64,000 nt of DNA from UBA6016 sp041915365 (GTDB lineage: Bacteria; Campylobacterota; Campylobacteria; Campylobacterales; UBA6016). Made by a program: the position numbers and the translations under genes. The notes under the pieces were generated by a model. It saw only the letters and a program-made list of their open reading frames with translations. It had not been told where the DNA came from and searched no databases. Positions 34,503 through 42,913 of the stretch are shown piece after piece. Location of the stretch: NCBI GenBank assembly GCA_041915365.1, contig JAYSBP010000008.1:1-64000 (forward strand), in the 5' to 3' direction. Within the stretch, counting starts at the first letter, position 1; each line of letters begins with the position of its first letter.

Positions 34503-35422
34503 TTTATCCCCCATATCAGTATTTTGTTTTCATCCCCACAGGCCGCAAATTCACTTTCATTTAAAAAAACAATTCTATTCGGTGTCGACGACAACCCTTT
34601 TGCGAGTGCTATTTTTGTATTTGGATTTATGCCGAACACCTCTATGTCGTTATCTTCTTTTGTGGCGACAGCCGCTTTTGAAGCCGACGGACTAAGCGCC
34701 GCCGCATACACCAAAAACTCGCCCTCAATCCTAGCCTTCAACATACCATTATCCGTAATAACGGTAGCTTTTCTATCCTGTCCAGCGGTGATGACGACGC
34801 CCGAGCGGTAGTCTATTTTATATATATTGTCAAGATTTACGTTTTTGTACGCTTTTTTTATCTTACCGCTTGCGACATCAAGCAAATATACGGTTCCGGC
34901 TTCGCCGCCTATCGCCGCTGTTTTTTTATCGTCGGATAACGCCAAATCGCTAAGCGGGGAGCTTCCTATTTGCGTGGCGTATACTGTTTTGTTTTTTGAA
35001 ATATCATATAATATTGCCTGACTACTTACAAGCCCTATGATTACTAGGTTTTCCGATACTACGGCTACTTTTTTGATGACTGAGCGTGTGCTAAACCCAG
35101 TTTTTACGAGTTTGCCGGATTGTGAGACGTACAGTGAGCCGTCCTCTCCACCGACAACTACCGTGTTATTTGGCGAAATATCCAATGTCAGAGCTTTTTG
35201 TTGACTCTTGCCGTCTTGCGTCACCATCGGCGGCAATGTGTATAGTTTTTTTGTTCTTGCGCTTACCTCGTATACATCTCCTCTTTCACTACAAGCATAT
35301 AATTTATGGTTTTTGACAACCATGTCAAGAGATGGTGAATCAAGCTTGATGATTTTTTTGGGCTTTATGTCCGCCCCGAAGGCTATTAGTGCGCTTAGCA
35401 TTAGCGCTATTACGGTTTTCAT
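34499..35422 (-). CDS. napL: NapL, periplasmic beta-propeller protein of the nap operon
   Basis: NapL is found in campylobacterial nap operons, and its exact job in nitrate reduction is unclear. The 307 residues start with a signal peptide (about 1-18) and form WD40-like repeats, for example GGEDGSLYVSQSG and GGEAGTVYLLDVASGK. I chose the ATG at 35422, which gives a proper signal peptide, rather than an upstream in-frame ATG inside napF. It overlaps napF by 4 bp and napD by 4 bp. Confidence 0.88.
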   Translation of the reverse strand: MKTVIALMLSALIAFGADIKPKKIIKLDSPSLDMVVKNHKLYACSERGDVYEVSARTKKLYTLPPMVTQDGKSQQKALTLDISPNNTVVVGGEDGSLYVSQSGKLVKTGFSTRSVIKKVAVVSENLVIIGLVSSQAILYDISKNKTVYATQIGSSPLSDLALSDDKKTAAIGGEAGTVYLLDVASGKIKKAYKNVNLDNIYKIDYRSGVVITAGQDRKATVITDNGMLKARIEGEFLVYAAALSPSASKAAVATKEDNDIEVFGINPNTKIALAKGLSSTPNRIVFLNESEFAACGDENKILIWGIK

Positions 35423-35913
35423 TGTGTGCTCCTTTTGAGCTTTATCGCATCTGCTGGACATACGGCTATGCAAAAGCCGCATGCGGTACATTTTTCAGGG
35501 ATTATGGAAGGATAAAAAAGCCCTGAAAAATCTATCGCACGCTCCAAGCACGGGTCAAAACAGCTTTTGCAGATAGTATTATGCCACGCAAGACATCCGC
35601 TGGGGTCTATCTCTATGTCTATGTCGATTGTTTTTGGATTTGATGGTGAAAAAACACCGTCTTTGCAAGATGATGCGCAATCGGCGCAAAATGTACACCC
35701 TCTCTTCGCAAAATCAAGCTTCGGCGGCTCACCATTTACTTTTTTGATTATGTCTTCGGGGCATGATGCAACGCAGGTTGGATTTTCACAGGATACGCAT
35801 GTATCGGCCTTTGAAGTATCAAAGAATGGGGCAAAAGCAAAGGAGGGTTCCTCCTCTTTTTTTTGCCTACCGATACCGGCTATACGCCCGAAAAAATCAC
35901 GTCTGCTTGTCAC
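35419..35913 (-). CDS. napF: NapF, cytoplasmic iron-sulfur protein
   Basis: Ferredoxin-like accessory protein of periplasmic nitrate reductase, thought to help NapA cofactor loading in the cytoplasm. The 164 residues hold four cysteine clusters: CVSCENPTCVASC, CTFCADCASSC, CKSCFDPC and CTACGFCIAVC. The start is GTG at 35913, directly following the napB stop. An N-terminal SRRDFFG resembles a Tat motif but no hydrophobic signal follows. Confidence 0.92.
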   Translation of the reverse strand: MTSRRDFFGRIAGIGRQKKEEEPSFAFAPFFDTSKADTCVSCENPTCVASCPEDIIKKVNGEPPKLDFAKRGCTFCADCASSCKDGVFSPSNPKTIDIDIEIDPSGCLAWHNTICKSCFDPCLERAIDFSGLFYPSIIPEKCTACGFCIAVCPADAIKLKRSTQ

Positions 35914-36501
35914 TTAATCTGCCGCTAAATCTTTATTTAGGTCAAACGAACCTGTTTTATCTTCGACAACACCTTCTTTGATAGTGTTGATAAGATTTGA
36001 CTTGTATTCTCCGCCTGTTTTTTTTCTAAACGCACCTTTAAATCTATTCATAACGGCAGGGTCAAGAACGGCTTGAGGCGCATGGCATTGAGTACAGTTG
36101 TATCTGCCTTGATACAGCTCCCCTTTTAGGTCCTTGTTTGTTCTAAGATTTGTCAAGTGCGTCGGAGGAACAGGTATGGCCCCAACTGCTTTTGCCACGT
36201 CAGGCATGTGACACCCGATACAGACGTTGCTATCTTTTGTTATTTCGCCGAATGCGCTAATATCGTGCGGTATCATCGGTGGAGCGTTGTCGTATGCTCT
36301 AGGTATTCTCTTGTTGTTCTCACCTGGGCCTTTGCCTTGATATGAGAACGCCTCTGTTTTTGGTCCGGTATCAGCCTCTACGCTCACTTTCGCAAGCCCT
36401 AGCATGTCGTCTTGCACCGTTGCGTCAGCTTTTGCACCCATCAGGAAAGCTGCGGCACCGATAGCGATTAGAGCTGAAAAAATAGCCGTACTTCTCTTCA
36501 T
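35914..36501 (-). CDS. napB: NapB, periplasmic di-haem cytochrome c
   Basis: Small subunit that passes electrons to NapA. The 195 residues have a signal peptide (about 1-26) and two haem-binding motifs, CIGCH (94-98) and CTQCH (136-140). Distal His ligands are available at PHD and PTHL. It lies 3 bp after napH and abuts napF. Confidence 0.96.
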   Translation of the reverse strand: MKRSTAIFSALIAIGAAAFLMGAKADATVQDDMLGLAKVSVEADTGPKTEAFSYQGKGPGENNKRIPRAYDNAPPMIPHDISAFGEITKDSNVCIGCHMPDVAKAVGAIPVPPTHLTNLRTNKDLKGELYQGRYNCTQCHAPQAVLDPAVMNRFKGAFRKKTGGEYKSNLINTIKEGVVEDKTGSFDLNKDLAAD

Positions 36502-36504
36502 GAC

Positions 36505-37323
36505 TTACTCCTTGTTGTTTTTATTGATGCGCAAATGAAAATTAAGGGCGTTGTCGTCGCAAACTTCGACACATCTGCCGCAGTTTGTGCATTCGCCGCC
36601 TGTTACGAAGCTACTTTTTTTGCCTATCATAGAAAGCACTTGTCTCTCGGGGCAAATATTCACACACTTCATACAAAGCGTGCACTTTTGCTGGTCATGC
36701 CTCACTCTAAAAATGCTAAATCTACCTATAAGCGAGTAAAAGCCGCCAAGTGGGCATATATGGCCGCAAAAACCGTTTTTTAGAGCAAAGAGGTCAAACA
36801 AAAAGACTCCCGCAATTACGGTACCGCCAAATCCTATTCCAAAGACAAGTCCTCTACTTAGAATTCCTATTGGGCTGATGATTTCGTATGCCGCCACGCC
36901 CAAAATGAACGATAGCGGGATACTAATGCCCAAAATCCAATAACGGATATTTCGGCTTACCCATATTTTCCGCTCAACCTCGTCAAACCTCAGCTTACGC
37001 CTTAGGTAATTGGCTAAATCCGTCACGATATTGACGGGGCAAACATAAGAGCAAAAAGCCCTGCCTGCAAATACCGCATAAAATACGGCAATAATAGCCG
37101 CACCGACAAGAGCGTCAACTCCAAGTATCGCTCCGGCAGCACTCATTTGTATTACGGCATACGGGTCTGCTAGATGGATACTACCAAATAGCTTTGAGCT
37201 TCCGAGATTTCCCTCTAGGATTTTGATTCCCCACCAGTTTGCCGCCCCATACAGGCATATCATCGAGAGCTGTACAAAACGTCTAGCGATTAGAAATCTG
37301 TGTTTAAAAATAAAACCCATCAC
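36505..37323 (-). CDS. napH: NapH, membrane iron-sulfur quinol dehydrogenase subunit
   Basis: Inner-membrane half of the NapGH menaquinol dehydrogenase. The 272 residues contain four hydrophobic helices, two Cys-X3-Cys-Pro motifs (CSYVCP and CGHICP) on the cytoplasmic side, and two C-terminal 4Fe-4S clusters (CTLCMKCVNICP and CTNCGRCVEVC). It overlaps napG by 4 bp. With no napC in the operon, NapGH is the expected electron route from quinol to NapB. Confidence 0.95.
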   Translation of the reverse strand: MMGFIFKHRFLIARRFVQLSMICLYGAANWWGIKILEGNLGSSKLFGSIHLADPYAVIQMSAAGAILGVDALVGAAIIAVFYAVFAGRAFCSYVCPVNIVTDLANYLRRKLRFDEVERKIWVSRNIRYWILGISIPLSFILGVAAYEIISPIGILSRGLVFGIGFGGTVIAGVFLFDLFALKNGFCGHICPLGGFYSLIGRFSIFRVRHDQQKCTLCMKCVNICPERQVLSMIGKKSSFVTGGECTNCGRCVEVCDDNALNFHLRINKNNKE

Positions 37324-38138
37324 AGACCTCCGCTATTTAGATAATCAACCGCTTTTTGGGAGCTTTGCGGAGTTATTATCTGTTTTTCTTTTTGTGGCTC
37401 TTTTTCGCCAAGTCTTGCTTCGTCGTTTTCTTCCCAGCCTTTGATATAGTTTTTTCCGGCCTTTCCTTTTGCAACTTCAAGCGGCAATACCCTTATCGAG
37501 GCCTTTTGTGTTACGCATGCTTTTTCGCACAGTCCACACCCCGTGCAAATATCACCCGCAACTTTTGGCACCAAATAAGCGTGTTTTCCGGTTCTGTCAT
37601 TTCTGGTATGGTCGATTACTATAGCGCTTCCAAGGAGAGGGCATGCCCTATAACAGGCGTCGCACTGTATTCCCCAAAAAGCTATGCACTGGTCCGAATC
37701 TATAACCGCTACACCCATTTTGGACATATTAATATCCAGTTTTTTCCTGTTTTCAACTACCCTACTGACGAGAGAGCTATCGAGCGCTCCGGTTGGACAA
37801 GGCGGTACACATGGAATATCTTTGCACATATAACAAGGTATGTTCCTTGGAGCAAAATAAGGCGTACCTATTGCGATATTGTCTTCGGCACGAGCCAGCT
37901 TCAATGTATCAAACGGACAAGCTTCCACACATAGCCCGCATCTGATACATTTGGCCAGAAAGTCCTTTTCCGCTATCGCTCCGGGAGGCCTAAGCGCAAG
38001 CGGCGATGCTTTCGCATGCGTAGCGTATGCGCTCCAAGTTACGGCACCAAGCGCAGCAAGTCCGACCCCTTGTAGAGTCTGAATAATAAACTTGCGTCTT
38101 TCGCTTAGCGGTTCCTTGTTTTCTTTTTCGCTGTTCAT
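37320..38138 (-). CDS. napG: NapG, periplasmic iron-sulfur protein
   Basis: Periplasmic ferredoxin that works with NapH. The 272 residues start with a twin-arginine signal (SERRKFIIQ followed by a hydrophobic stretch). Four 4Fe-4S motifs include CIRCGLCVEACP, CYMCKDIPCVPPCP, CDACYRACP and CTGCGLCEKAC. It follows napA by 12 bp and overlaps napH by 4 bp. Confidence 0.95.
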   Translation of the reverse strand: MNSEKENKEPLSERRKFIIQTLQGVGLAALGAVTWSAYATHAKASPLALRPPGAIAEKDFLAKCIRCGLCVEACPFDTLKLARAEDNIAIGTPYFAPRNIPCYMCKDIPCVPPCPTGALDSSLVSRVVENRKKLDINMSKMGVAVIDSDQCIAFWGIQCDACYRACPLLGSAIVIDHTRNDRTGKHAYLVPKVAGDICTGCGLCEKACVTQKASIRVLPLEVAKGKAGKNYIKGWEENDEARLGEKEPQKEKQIITPQSSQKAVDYLNSGGL

Positions 38139-38150
38139 AGTACTCTTCTT

Positions 38151-40934
38151 TTATGCTTTATATACCTTGACGGCGCATTTTTTATAGTCTGTTTGTTTTG
38201 ACGTTGGATCTGTTGCATCAAGTGTTACTTTGTTGATATACACTTTCTCATCAAACCAAGGTACATATACGAGGCTTTTAGGAGGTCTATTTCTACCTCT
38301 TGTTTCAACTCTTGCTTTTACTTTACCGCGACGAGACTCGACCCATACAAGTTCACCGTCTTTGACACCTCTCTCTTTTGCCGTATCGGGGTGCATATAG
38401 CAAAGCGCTTCAGGAACAGCTCTATAAAGCTCGGGAACTCTCATTGTCATCGTGCCTGAATGCCAGTGCTCAAGTACTCTTCCGGTACATAGCCATAGCG
38501 GATATTCTTTGGACGGAGTTTCAGGTGGATCCATATATGGATGCATACAAATTTTGGCTTTATTGTGCAGGTCAACTTTTGTTCCCGCCGTAGGTCCCGC
38601 TAGCGTACCTTTGGCAATTTCTTTGCCAAATTCACCGTAGAATGCAAACTCTCTGCCTGTCTTTTTCGCATAAGGGTCATATTTTGCGTTAAATCTCCAT
38701 TGTGTCTCTTTGCCGTCAACAACAGGCCATTTAAGACCTCTCACTCTATGATAGGTATCGAAATCTGCAAGGTCATGCCCATGCCCCATACCGAATTTTC
38801 TGTAGTCCTCCCAGATATATTTTTGAACAAAAAAGCCGTACCCCTTGAATGGTTTGCCATCGGAGCCAGCTACGTTTCTCTTGTCGCCTTCCGCCTCTGT
38901 ATTGTAAAAACCTTTTCCGATAGGATCTGGCCATTTGTATCCTCTAGCCTCTTTGTTGGCGAAAAGTACGTCAAAGAGTGTGTCTGTAGGCTTATAACCC
39001 ATACGTTGAGCGGCATTTACAACGTTTGGTAGTACCGTTCCGTTTGGTAGTTTCCACTCTTTCCATGTCTCGGCTACCGTAAACCTCTTCGCAAATTCAA
39101 GCGTTTGCCACAAGTCACCCATCGATTGACCGACTGGAGTTACTTGTTGCCTCCATTGTTGTGTTCTTCTCTCCGCATTTCCATAACCCCCCCATTTTTC
39201 GTATATCATGGCCGATGGCAATATGAGGTCAGCGACTTTTGCCGAGATGCCAGGGTATGCGTCGGAGCAAACGATGAAATTATCCATCTCTCTTGCTGCT
39301 TTAATCCAGTGATTTGCATTTGCAGTATCTTGCCATGGGTTGTTGACTTGTACCCATGCCCATTTGATTTTACCGTCTTCAAGGTCTCTCATAATTTGCA
39401 TAACGTGACTTCCGGCTACCGGATTGATAGTTCCAGCAGGTACTTTCCAAATATGCTCGGAGTGTTCTCTATGTTTTGGATTCATAACAACCATATCCGC
39501 AGGCAGTCTATGCGAAAATGTACCCACTTCTCTAGCCGTGCCGCAAGCAGACGGCTGTCCGGTAAGTGAGAATGCACCAGCACCAGGTTTTGACTGTTTG
39601 CCTAATAACATGTGTACCATATATGATTGGCTATTTACCCAAGTGCCTCTAGTATGTTGGTTGAAGCCCATTGTCCAAAAAGAGACTACTTTTCTATTTT
39701 TTTCAATGTATAGCGCCGCAAGAGCTTGTAGTTTTTTCTTAAATTCGTTGATATCCTCATCGGGATTGCCTTTCGCGACTGTAGCTACATAGTCAAGAGT
39801 GTAAGGAGCAAGTCCTCTCTTGAACTCTTCAAATGTAATTTCCCAGTTTTCTGCGGATTTGGCATTATGCGTCATTTTCATATTGTCGCCGCTTTTATAC
39901 CCAAACGGCTCTAAGGCAGGACCTTCAAGTTGGCTTACTGTTTTTGATAGTTCTTTGGCTACGGTATCTTTTTCTGCGGCCGAGAATTTAGGATGGTTTG
40001 GATTATTTCTCATACCATACCCAGTGTCTACCCAGCTTGTGATAAAGATGCAGTTGTCTTTTACAAATTTTTGGTCTATCGCTTCAGGATGGTTATATAC
40101 GATCTCATGGGCGATGTAGTTCCAAATGGCAAGGTCGGTATTTGGGCGAAAAATTATCTCTATATCCGCAAGGTCGGAGGTTCTAGTGGTATATGTAGAG
40201 AGGTTTACGACCTTTACTCTATCTTTGTTTGTAAGTTTTCTATCAGACACCCTAGACCATAAAATAGGGTGCATTTCTGCCATGTTGGCGCCCCAAGTTA
40301 CTACTGTATCAGTCAGTTCTATATCATCATAGCATCCGGCAGGTTCATCGATGCCGAATGTTTGCATAAAACCGGTAACGGCGGAAGCCATACAGTGTCT
40401 GGCATTCGGGTCTAGGTTATTTGATCTAAAGCCCGCTTTCATAAGCTTAAGAGCAGCATATCCTTCGTGTATTGTGTATTGGCCTGAACCGAATACACCG
40501 ACGCTTGTAGGGCCGTTTTTGGCGTACGTTTCTTTAAATTTAGCAGCCATAACGTCAAACGCTCTTTGCCAACTAACAGGTTTGAATTGACCTTTTTTGT
40601 CAAATTCTCCTTTTGAATTTACGCGCAAAAGCGGCTCGGTAAGTCTGTCTGCACCGTACATTATTTTTGCCAGAAAATAACCCTTGATACAGTTTAGACC
40701 TCTGTTTACAGGTGCGGCAGGGTCGCCCTTGACGGCTATTATTCTGTCGTCTTTTGTGGCAACCATGACGCCGCATCCGGTACCGCAGAATCTACAGACG
40801 GCTTTATCCCATCTCCAGCCTTTCTCAGCCCCTTTTGCCGCTTGCGCATCTTCTTGCGCAAGCGTCATTCCTATAGCCGTTGCCGCAGCGGCTCCGGCGC
40901 TCTTTTTGATAAACTCTCTTCTTGAGGTATCCAT
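38151..40934 (-). CDS. napA: NapA, periplasmic nitrate reductase catalytic subunit
   Basis: Molybdenum bis-MGD enzyme that reduces nitrate to nitrite in the periplasm. The 927 residues open with a Tat signal (TSRREFIKK). A 4Fe-4S site is formed by C47, C50, C54 and C82. The Mo ligand is Cys181 in NARHCMAS. The length matches campylobacterial NapA, which is longer than enterobacterial NapA. An AAAAAAGGAG ribosome-binding site precedes the ATG. It is the first gene of the extended operon, downstream of an Fnr-type palindrome. Confidence 0.97.
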   Translation of the reverse strand: MDTSRREFIKKSAGAAAATAIGMTLAQEDAQAAKGAEKGWRWDKAVCRFCGTGCGVMVATKDDRIIAVKGDPAAPVNRGLNCIKGYFLAKIMYGADRLTEPLLRVNSKGEFDKKGQFKPVSWQRAFDVMAAKFKETYAKNGPTSVGVFGSGQYTIHEGYAALKLMKAGFRSNNLDPNARHCMASAVTGFMQTFGIDEPAGCYDDIELTDTVVTWGANMAEMHPILWSRVSDRKLTNKDRVKVVNLSTYTTRTSDLADIEIIFRPNTDLAIWNYIAHEIVYNHPEAIDQKFVKDNCIFITSWVDTGYGMRNNPNHPKFSAAEKDTVAKELSKTVSQLEGPALEPFGYKSGDNMKMTHNAKSAENWEITFEEFKRGLAPYTLDYVATVAKGNPDEDINEFKKKLQALAALYIEKNRKVVSFWTMGFNQHTRGTWVNSQSYMVHMLLGKQSKPGAGAFSLTGQPSACGTAREVGTFSHRLPADMVVMNPKHREHSEHIWKVPAGTINPVAGSHVMQIMRDLEDGKIKWAWVQVNNPWQDTANANHWIKAAREMDNFIVCSDAYPGISAKVADLILPSAMIYEKWGGYGNAERRTQQWRQQVTPVGQSMGDLWQTLEFAKRFTVAETWKEWKLPNGTVLPNVVNAAQRMGYKPTDTLFDVLFANKEARGYKWPDPIGKGFYNTEAEGDKRNVAGSDGKPFKGYGFFVQKYIWEDYRKFGMGHGHDLADFDTYHRVRGLKWPVVDGKETQWRFNAKYDPYAKKTGREFAFYGEFGKEIAKGTLAGPTAGTKVDLHNKAKICMHPYMDPPETPSKEYPLWLCTGRVLEHWHSGTMTMRVPELYRAVPEALCYMHPDTAKERGVKDGELVWVESRRGKVKARVETRGRNRPPKSLVYVPWFDEKVYINKVTLDATDPTSKQTDYKKCAVKVYKA

Positions 40935-40964
40935 TATGGCACTCCTTTTTTGGATTACGAAGAG

Positions 40965-40970
40965 AGTTTA
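40965..40970 (-). promoter_or_regulatory. napA: Candidate napA -10 box
   Basis: On the minus strand TAAACT lies 31-36 bp before the napA start. A start near 40958 would put the centre of the Fnr-type palindrome at about -41.5, the class II activator position. Confidence 0.45.
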
Positions 40971-40992
40971 GCTAACAAAAATTTAAAAAGCA

Positions 40993-41006
40993 TTGACTTA
41001 AGTCAA
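40993..41006 (-). promoter_or_regulatory. Fnr/Crp-type operator upstream of napA (TTGACTTAAGTCAA)
   Basis: A perfect 14-bp palindrome, TTGAC-TTAA-GTCAA, with its centre about 65 bp before the napA ATG. It has the TTGAN-N4-NTCAA form of Fnr-family sites and differs from the Fnr consensus (TTGAT-N4-ATCAA) by one symmetric base. The Crp/Fnr regulator encoded downstream in the same operon has the matching ETLSR recognition residues. Regulation itself is inferred. Confidence 0.7.
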
Positions 41007-41070
41007 AAGATAGATGTTATTTGTAAGAAAAATATATGAAGTGTGAAAAAATAGAGGTAAGCGGAGGCTT

Positions 41071-41382
41071 TTAGTTTGCGACCGCTTGAGAAATATATTG
41101 CGTTTTGTTCCAGTGTTTTTGAAGTGCGCTGTTCACTTCGTCGATAATCATTCTTTTCTTTTCTTTTTGCGTGGCGTTTTTGCCGTGTGTTGTTTCGTAT
41201 GGTGTACATAGATACGACACTACGTCATCTATCAGCCAAGTATTTGGAATCATTGAGTTTGAAGCCACTAGACGTGGATTATCAAGTACTTCGCTTTGTA
41301 CTTCATCGTAAGATAGAAGAAGTTTTTGGTATCTTTGAAAAAGCATATTTTTTAGGCTATTTTTGATGCCGCTATTTGTCAT
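41071..41382 (-). CDS. Hypothetical protein upstream of napA
   Basis: A 103-residue, probably soluble and mostly helical protein that I do not recognise. A strong AAGGAG ribosome-binding site lies 7 bp before the ATG, and the codon use looks like that of its neighbours, so I accept it as a gene. It has no signal peptide, Cys motif or HTH that I can identify. It is read towards napA, but the 136-bp gap with the Fnr-type site separates them. Confidence 0.6.
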   Translation of the reverse strand: MTNSGIKNSLKNMLFQRYQKLLLSYDEVQSEVLDNPRLVASNSMIPNTWLIDDVVSYLCTPYETTHGKNATQKEKKRMIIDEVNSALQKHWNKTQYISQAVAN

Positions 41383-41553
41383 CTCTCACTCCTTTGAAAG
41401 ATCAATCTAACTTTTTTGAGACTTTTAGATACTATCTAAGCTTAAAAATAGTTAAAATTTAGCCGTTATTATACCATAAAAAAATGCGTTTTTAAAGCTT
41501 TTTCTTATCTTTTTTTAGCAATATACGCACAAAACAATATAGAGAAATAAAAA

Positions 41554-42201
41554 ATGAAAAAACAATCCAAAAAAAATATTGCAGAGATAAAAAAACGGTT
41601 TTTGGAGCGCTACGGTTCGGCAAAGACGGAGCTTGAATTTACGAGTGACTATGAGCTGCTCGTTGCAATCATACTTTCTGCACAGTGCACGGACAAGAGG
41701 GTAAATATCATTACAAAGGGGCTTTTTGCCGCTTTGCCTACCGTGGAGGCTATGGCGGCTTCTAGTGTTGACGAGATAGCCTCTCTCATCAAATCCTGTA
41801 GCTACTTTAACAATAAAGCAAAAAACTTGCTAGCCATGGCGCAAAATGTTGTGGCGAATTTTGGCGGCAAAATTCCACACGATGAGGTCTCTCTCAAAAG
41901 TCTTGCGGGGGTAGGTCAAAAGACTGCACATGTCTTTATGATTGAGTTTTTGCAAAGCAATCATATGGCCGTGGACACTCATGTATTCCGCACGGCGCAT
42001 AGACTGGGGCTATCGGATGCAAAAACGGCGGTTAAGACGGAAGAGGAGCTGTCAAAGGCGTATGTAAGTGAGCTAGCGACGCTTCACCAAGCCATGGTGC
42101 TTTTCGGGCGCTATATCTGTAAAGCCAAAAATCCGCTATGCGAGGCGGAGTGCTTTCTAGTTGAGTTTTGTCAGAGTCGCTCGAATTTTAAACCGGCTTA
42201 G
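41554..42201 (+). CDS. nth: Endonuclease III
   Basis: Base-excision repair glycosylase/AP lyase for oxidised pyrimidines. The 215 residues show the helix-hairpin-helix LAGVGQKTAHVFM with the catalytic Lys and, further on, the catalytic Asp in AVDTHVFR. The C-terminal cluster reads CKAKNPLCEAECFLVEFC. Its spacing is C-X6-C-X3-C-X5-C, where the usual Nth loop is C-X6-C-X2-C-X5-C. The cluster probably still forms. Confidence 0.95.
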   Translation: MKKQSKKNIAEIKKRFLERYGSAKTELEFTSDYELLVAIILSAQCTDKRVNIITKGLFAALPTVEAMAASSVDEIASLIKSCSYFNNKAKNLLAMAQNVVANFGGKIPHDEVSLKSLAGVGQKTAHVFMIEFLQSNHMAVDTHVFRTAHRLGLSDAKTAVKTEEELSKAYVSELATLHQAMVLFGRYICKAKNPLCEAECFLVEFCQSRSNFKPA

Positions 42202-42205
42202 AGCG

Positions 42206-42790
42206 TCACTCGTATATTTCATATAGTTCTTTATTTTTAACTCTTTGGATTGTTTGTCCGGACGGCGAGACTAACCAATCGCCGTCATAAGAGCCGCCAC
42301 CAGCTTTGTATTTGTGCTTATTTACTATTAAATAGCCTTTCATTTTGCCGCTCTTTATGACCGCATAGTCATTGCCATCGGTGACATAGGAGCTCTTTAA
42401 CGTTTGGATATTTAATCTATGTATGGCGTTTGAGGTCACCCAAGCAACCGTTGAAAAATATATCATCGTATCATCAGAAAAAGTCAGGTTTGAAAACTCT
42501 TGCATATTTTTGCTAGCCTCTGCATCCGCTTTTTCATTCAAGATAACCTCCTTTGCTTTGCTTTTCAAATCAAGTAAGACTATTTGGCTTTGGCCGCTTT
42601 TGTGGATAAATACTATTTTCTCACCGCTAGGAGACAAAGAGGGCTCGCTATTGTTGCCGTCTTCTGTCAATCTGACTTGCTTGCCATCCATTTTTAAGTA
42701 TATGTCGCCGCTTATTACTTCTAATTTTGCCGCAAACAGTGGGGATAAAAACAAAATACAAAGATAAAAAAATATGCCGTGCGCTTTCAT
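42206..42790 (-). CDS. Exported TolB-like beta-propeller fragment protein
   Basis: A 194-residue secreted protein with a signal peptide (about 1-20) and WD40/TolB-type repeats: SLSPSGEKIVFIHKSGQSQIVLLDL and the later DWLVSPSGQTIQRV, each split by short gaps in the family pattern. It is shorter than a full propeller. Function unknown. It converges on nth with a 4-bp gap. Confidence 0.75.
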   Translation of the reverse strand: MKAHGIFFYLCILFLSPLFAAKLEVISGDIYLKMDGKQVRLTEDGNNSEPSLSPSGEKIVFIHKSGQSQIVLLDLKSKAKEVILNEKADAEASKNMQEFSNLTFSDDTMIYFSTVAWVTSNAIHRLNIQTLKSSYVTDGNDYAVIKSGKMKGYLIVNKHKYKAGGGSYDGDWLVSPSGQTIQRVKNKELYEIYE

Positions 42791-42913
42791 TTTGCGTGCT
42801 TCTTTGATGTGTTGATTTGACGTCTATATTAAAATATTTATGGTTAAAAGCCGGATAACAAATTCGTAACTAAAATTCTGTAAAATCACACAAAATTTTT
42901 TTGGAGATTGCGA

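Noticed and set aside
40936..40952. Sigma-54 promoter before napA (TGGCAC match)
   Set aside because: The -24-like TGGCAC lacks a TTGCA or TTGCT element at the right spacing and lies over the ribosome-binding site.
41003..41209. Short ORF overlapping the hypothetical gene before napA
   Set aside because: It lies in another frame over a better supported gene with a good ribosome-binding site, and its sequence looks like a shadow frame.
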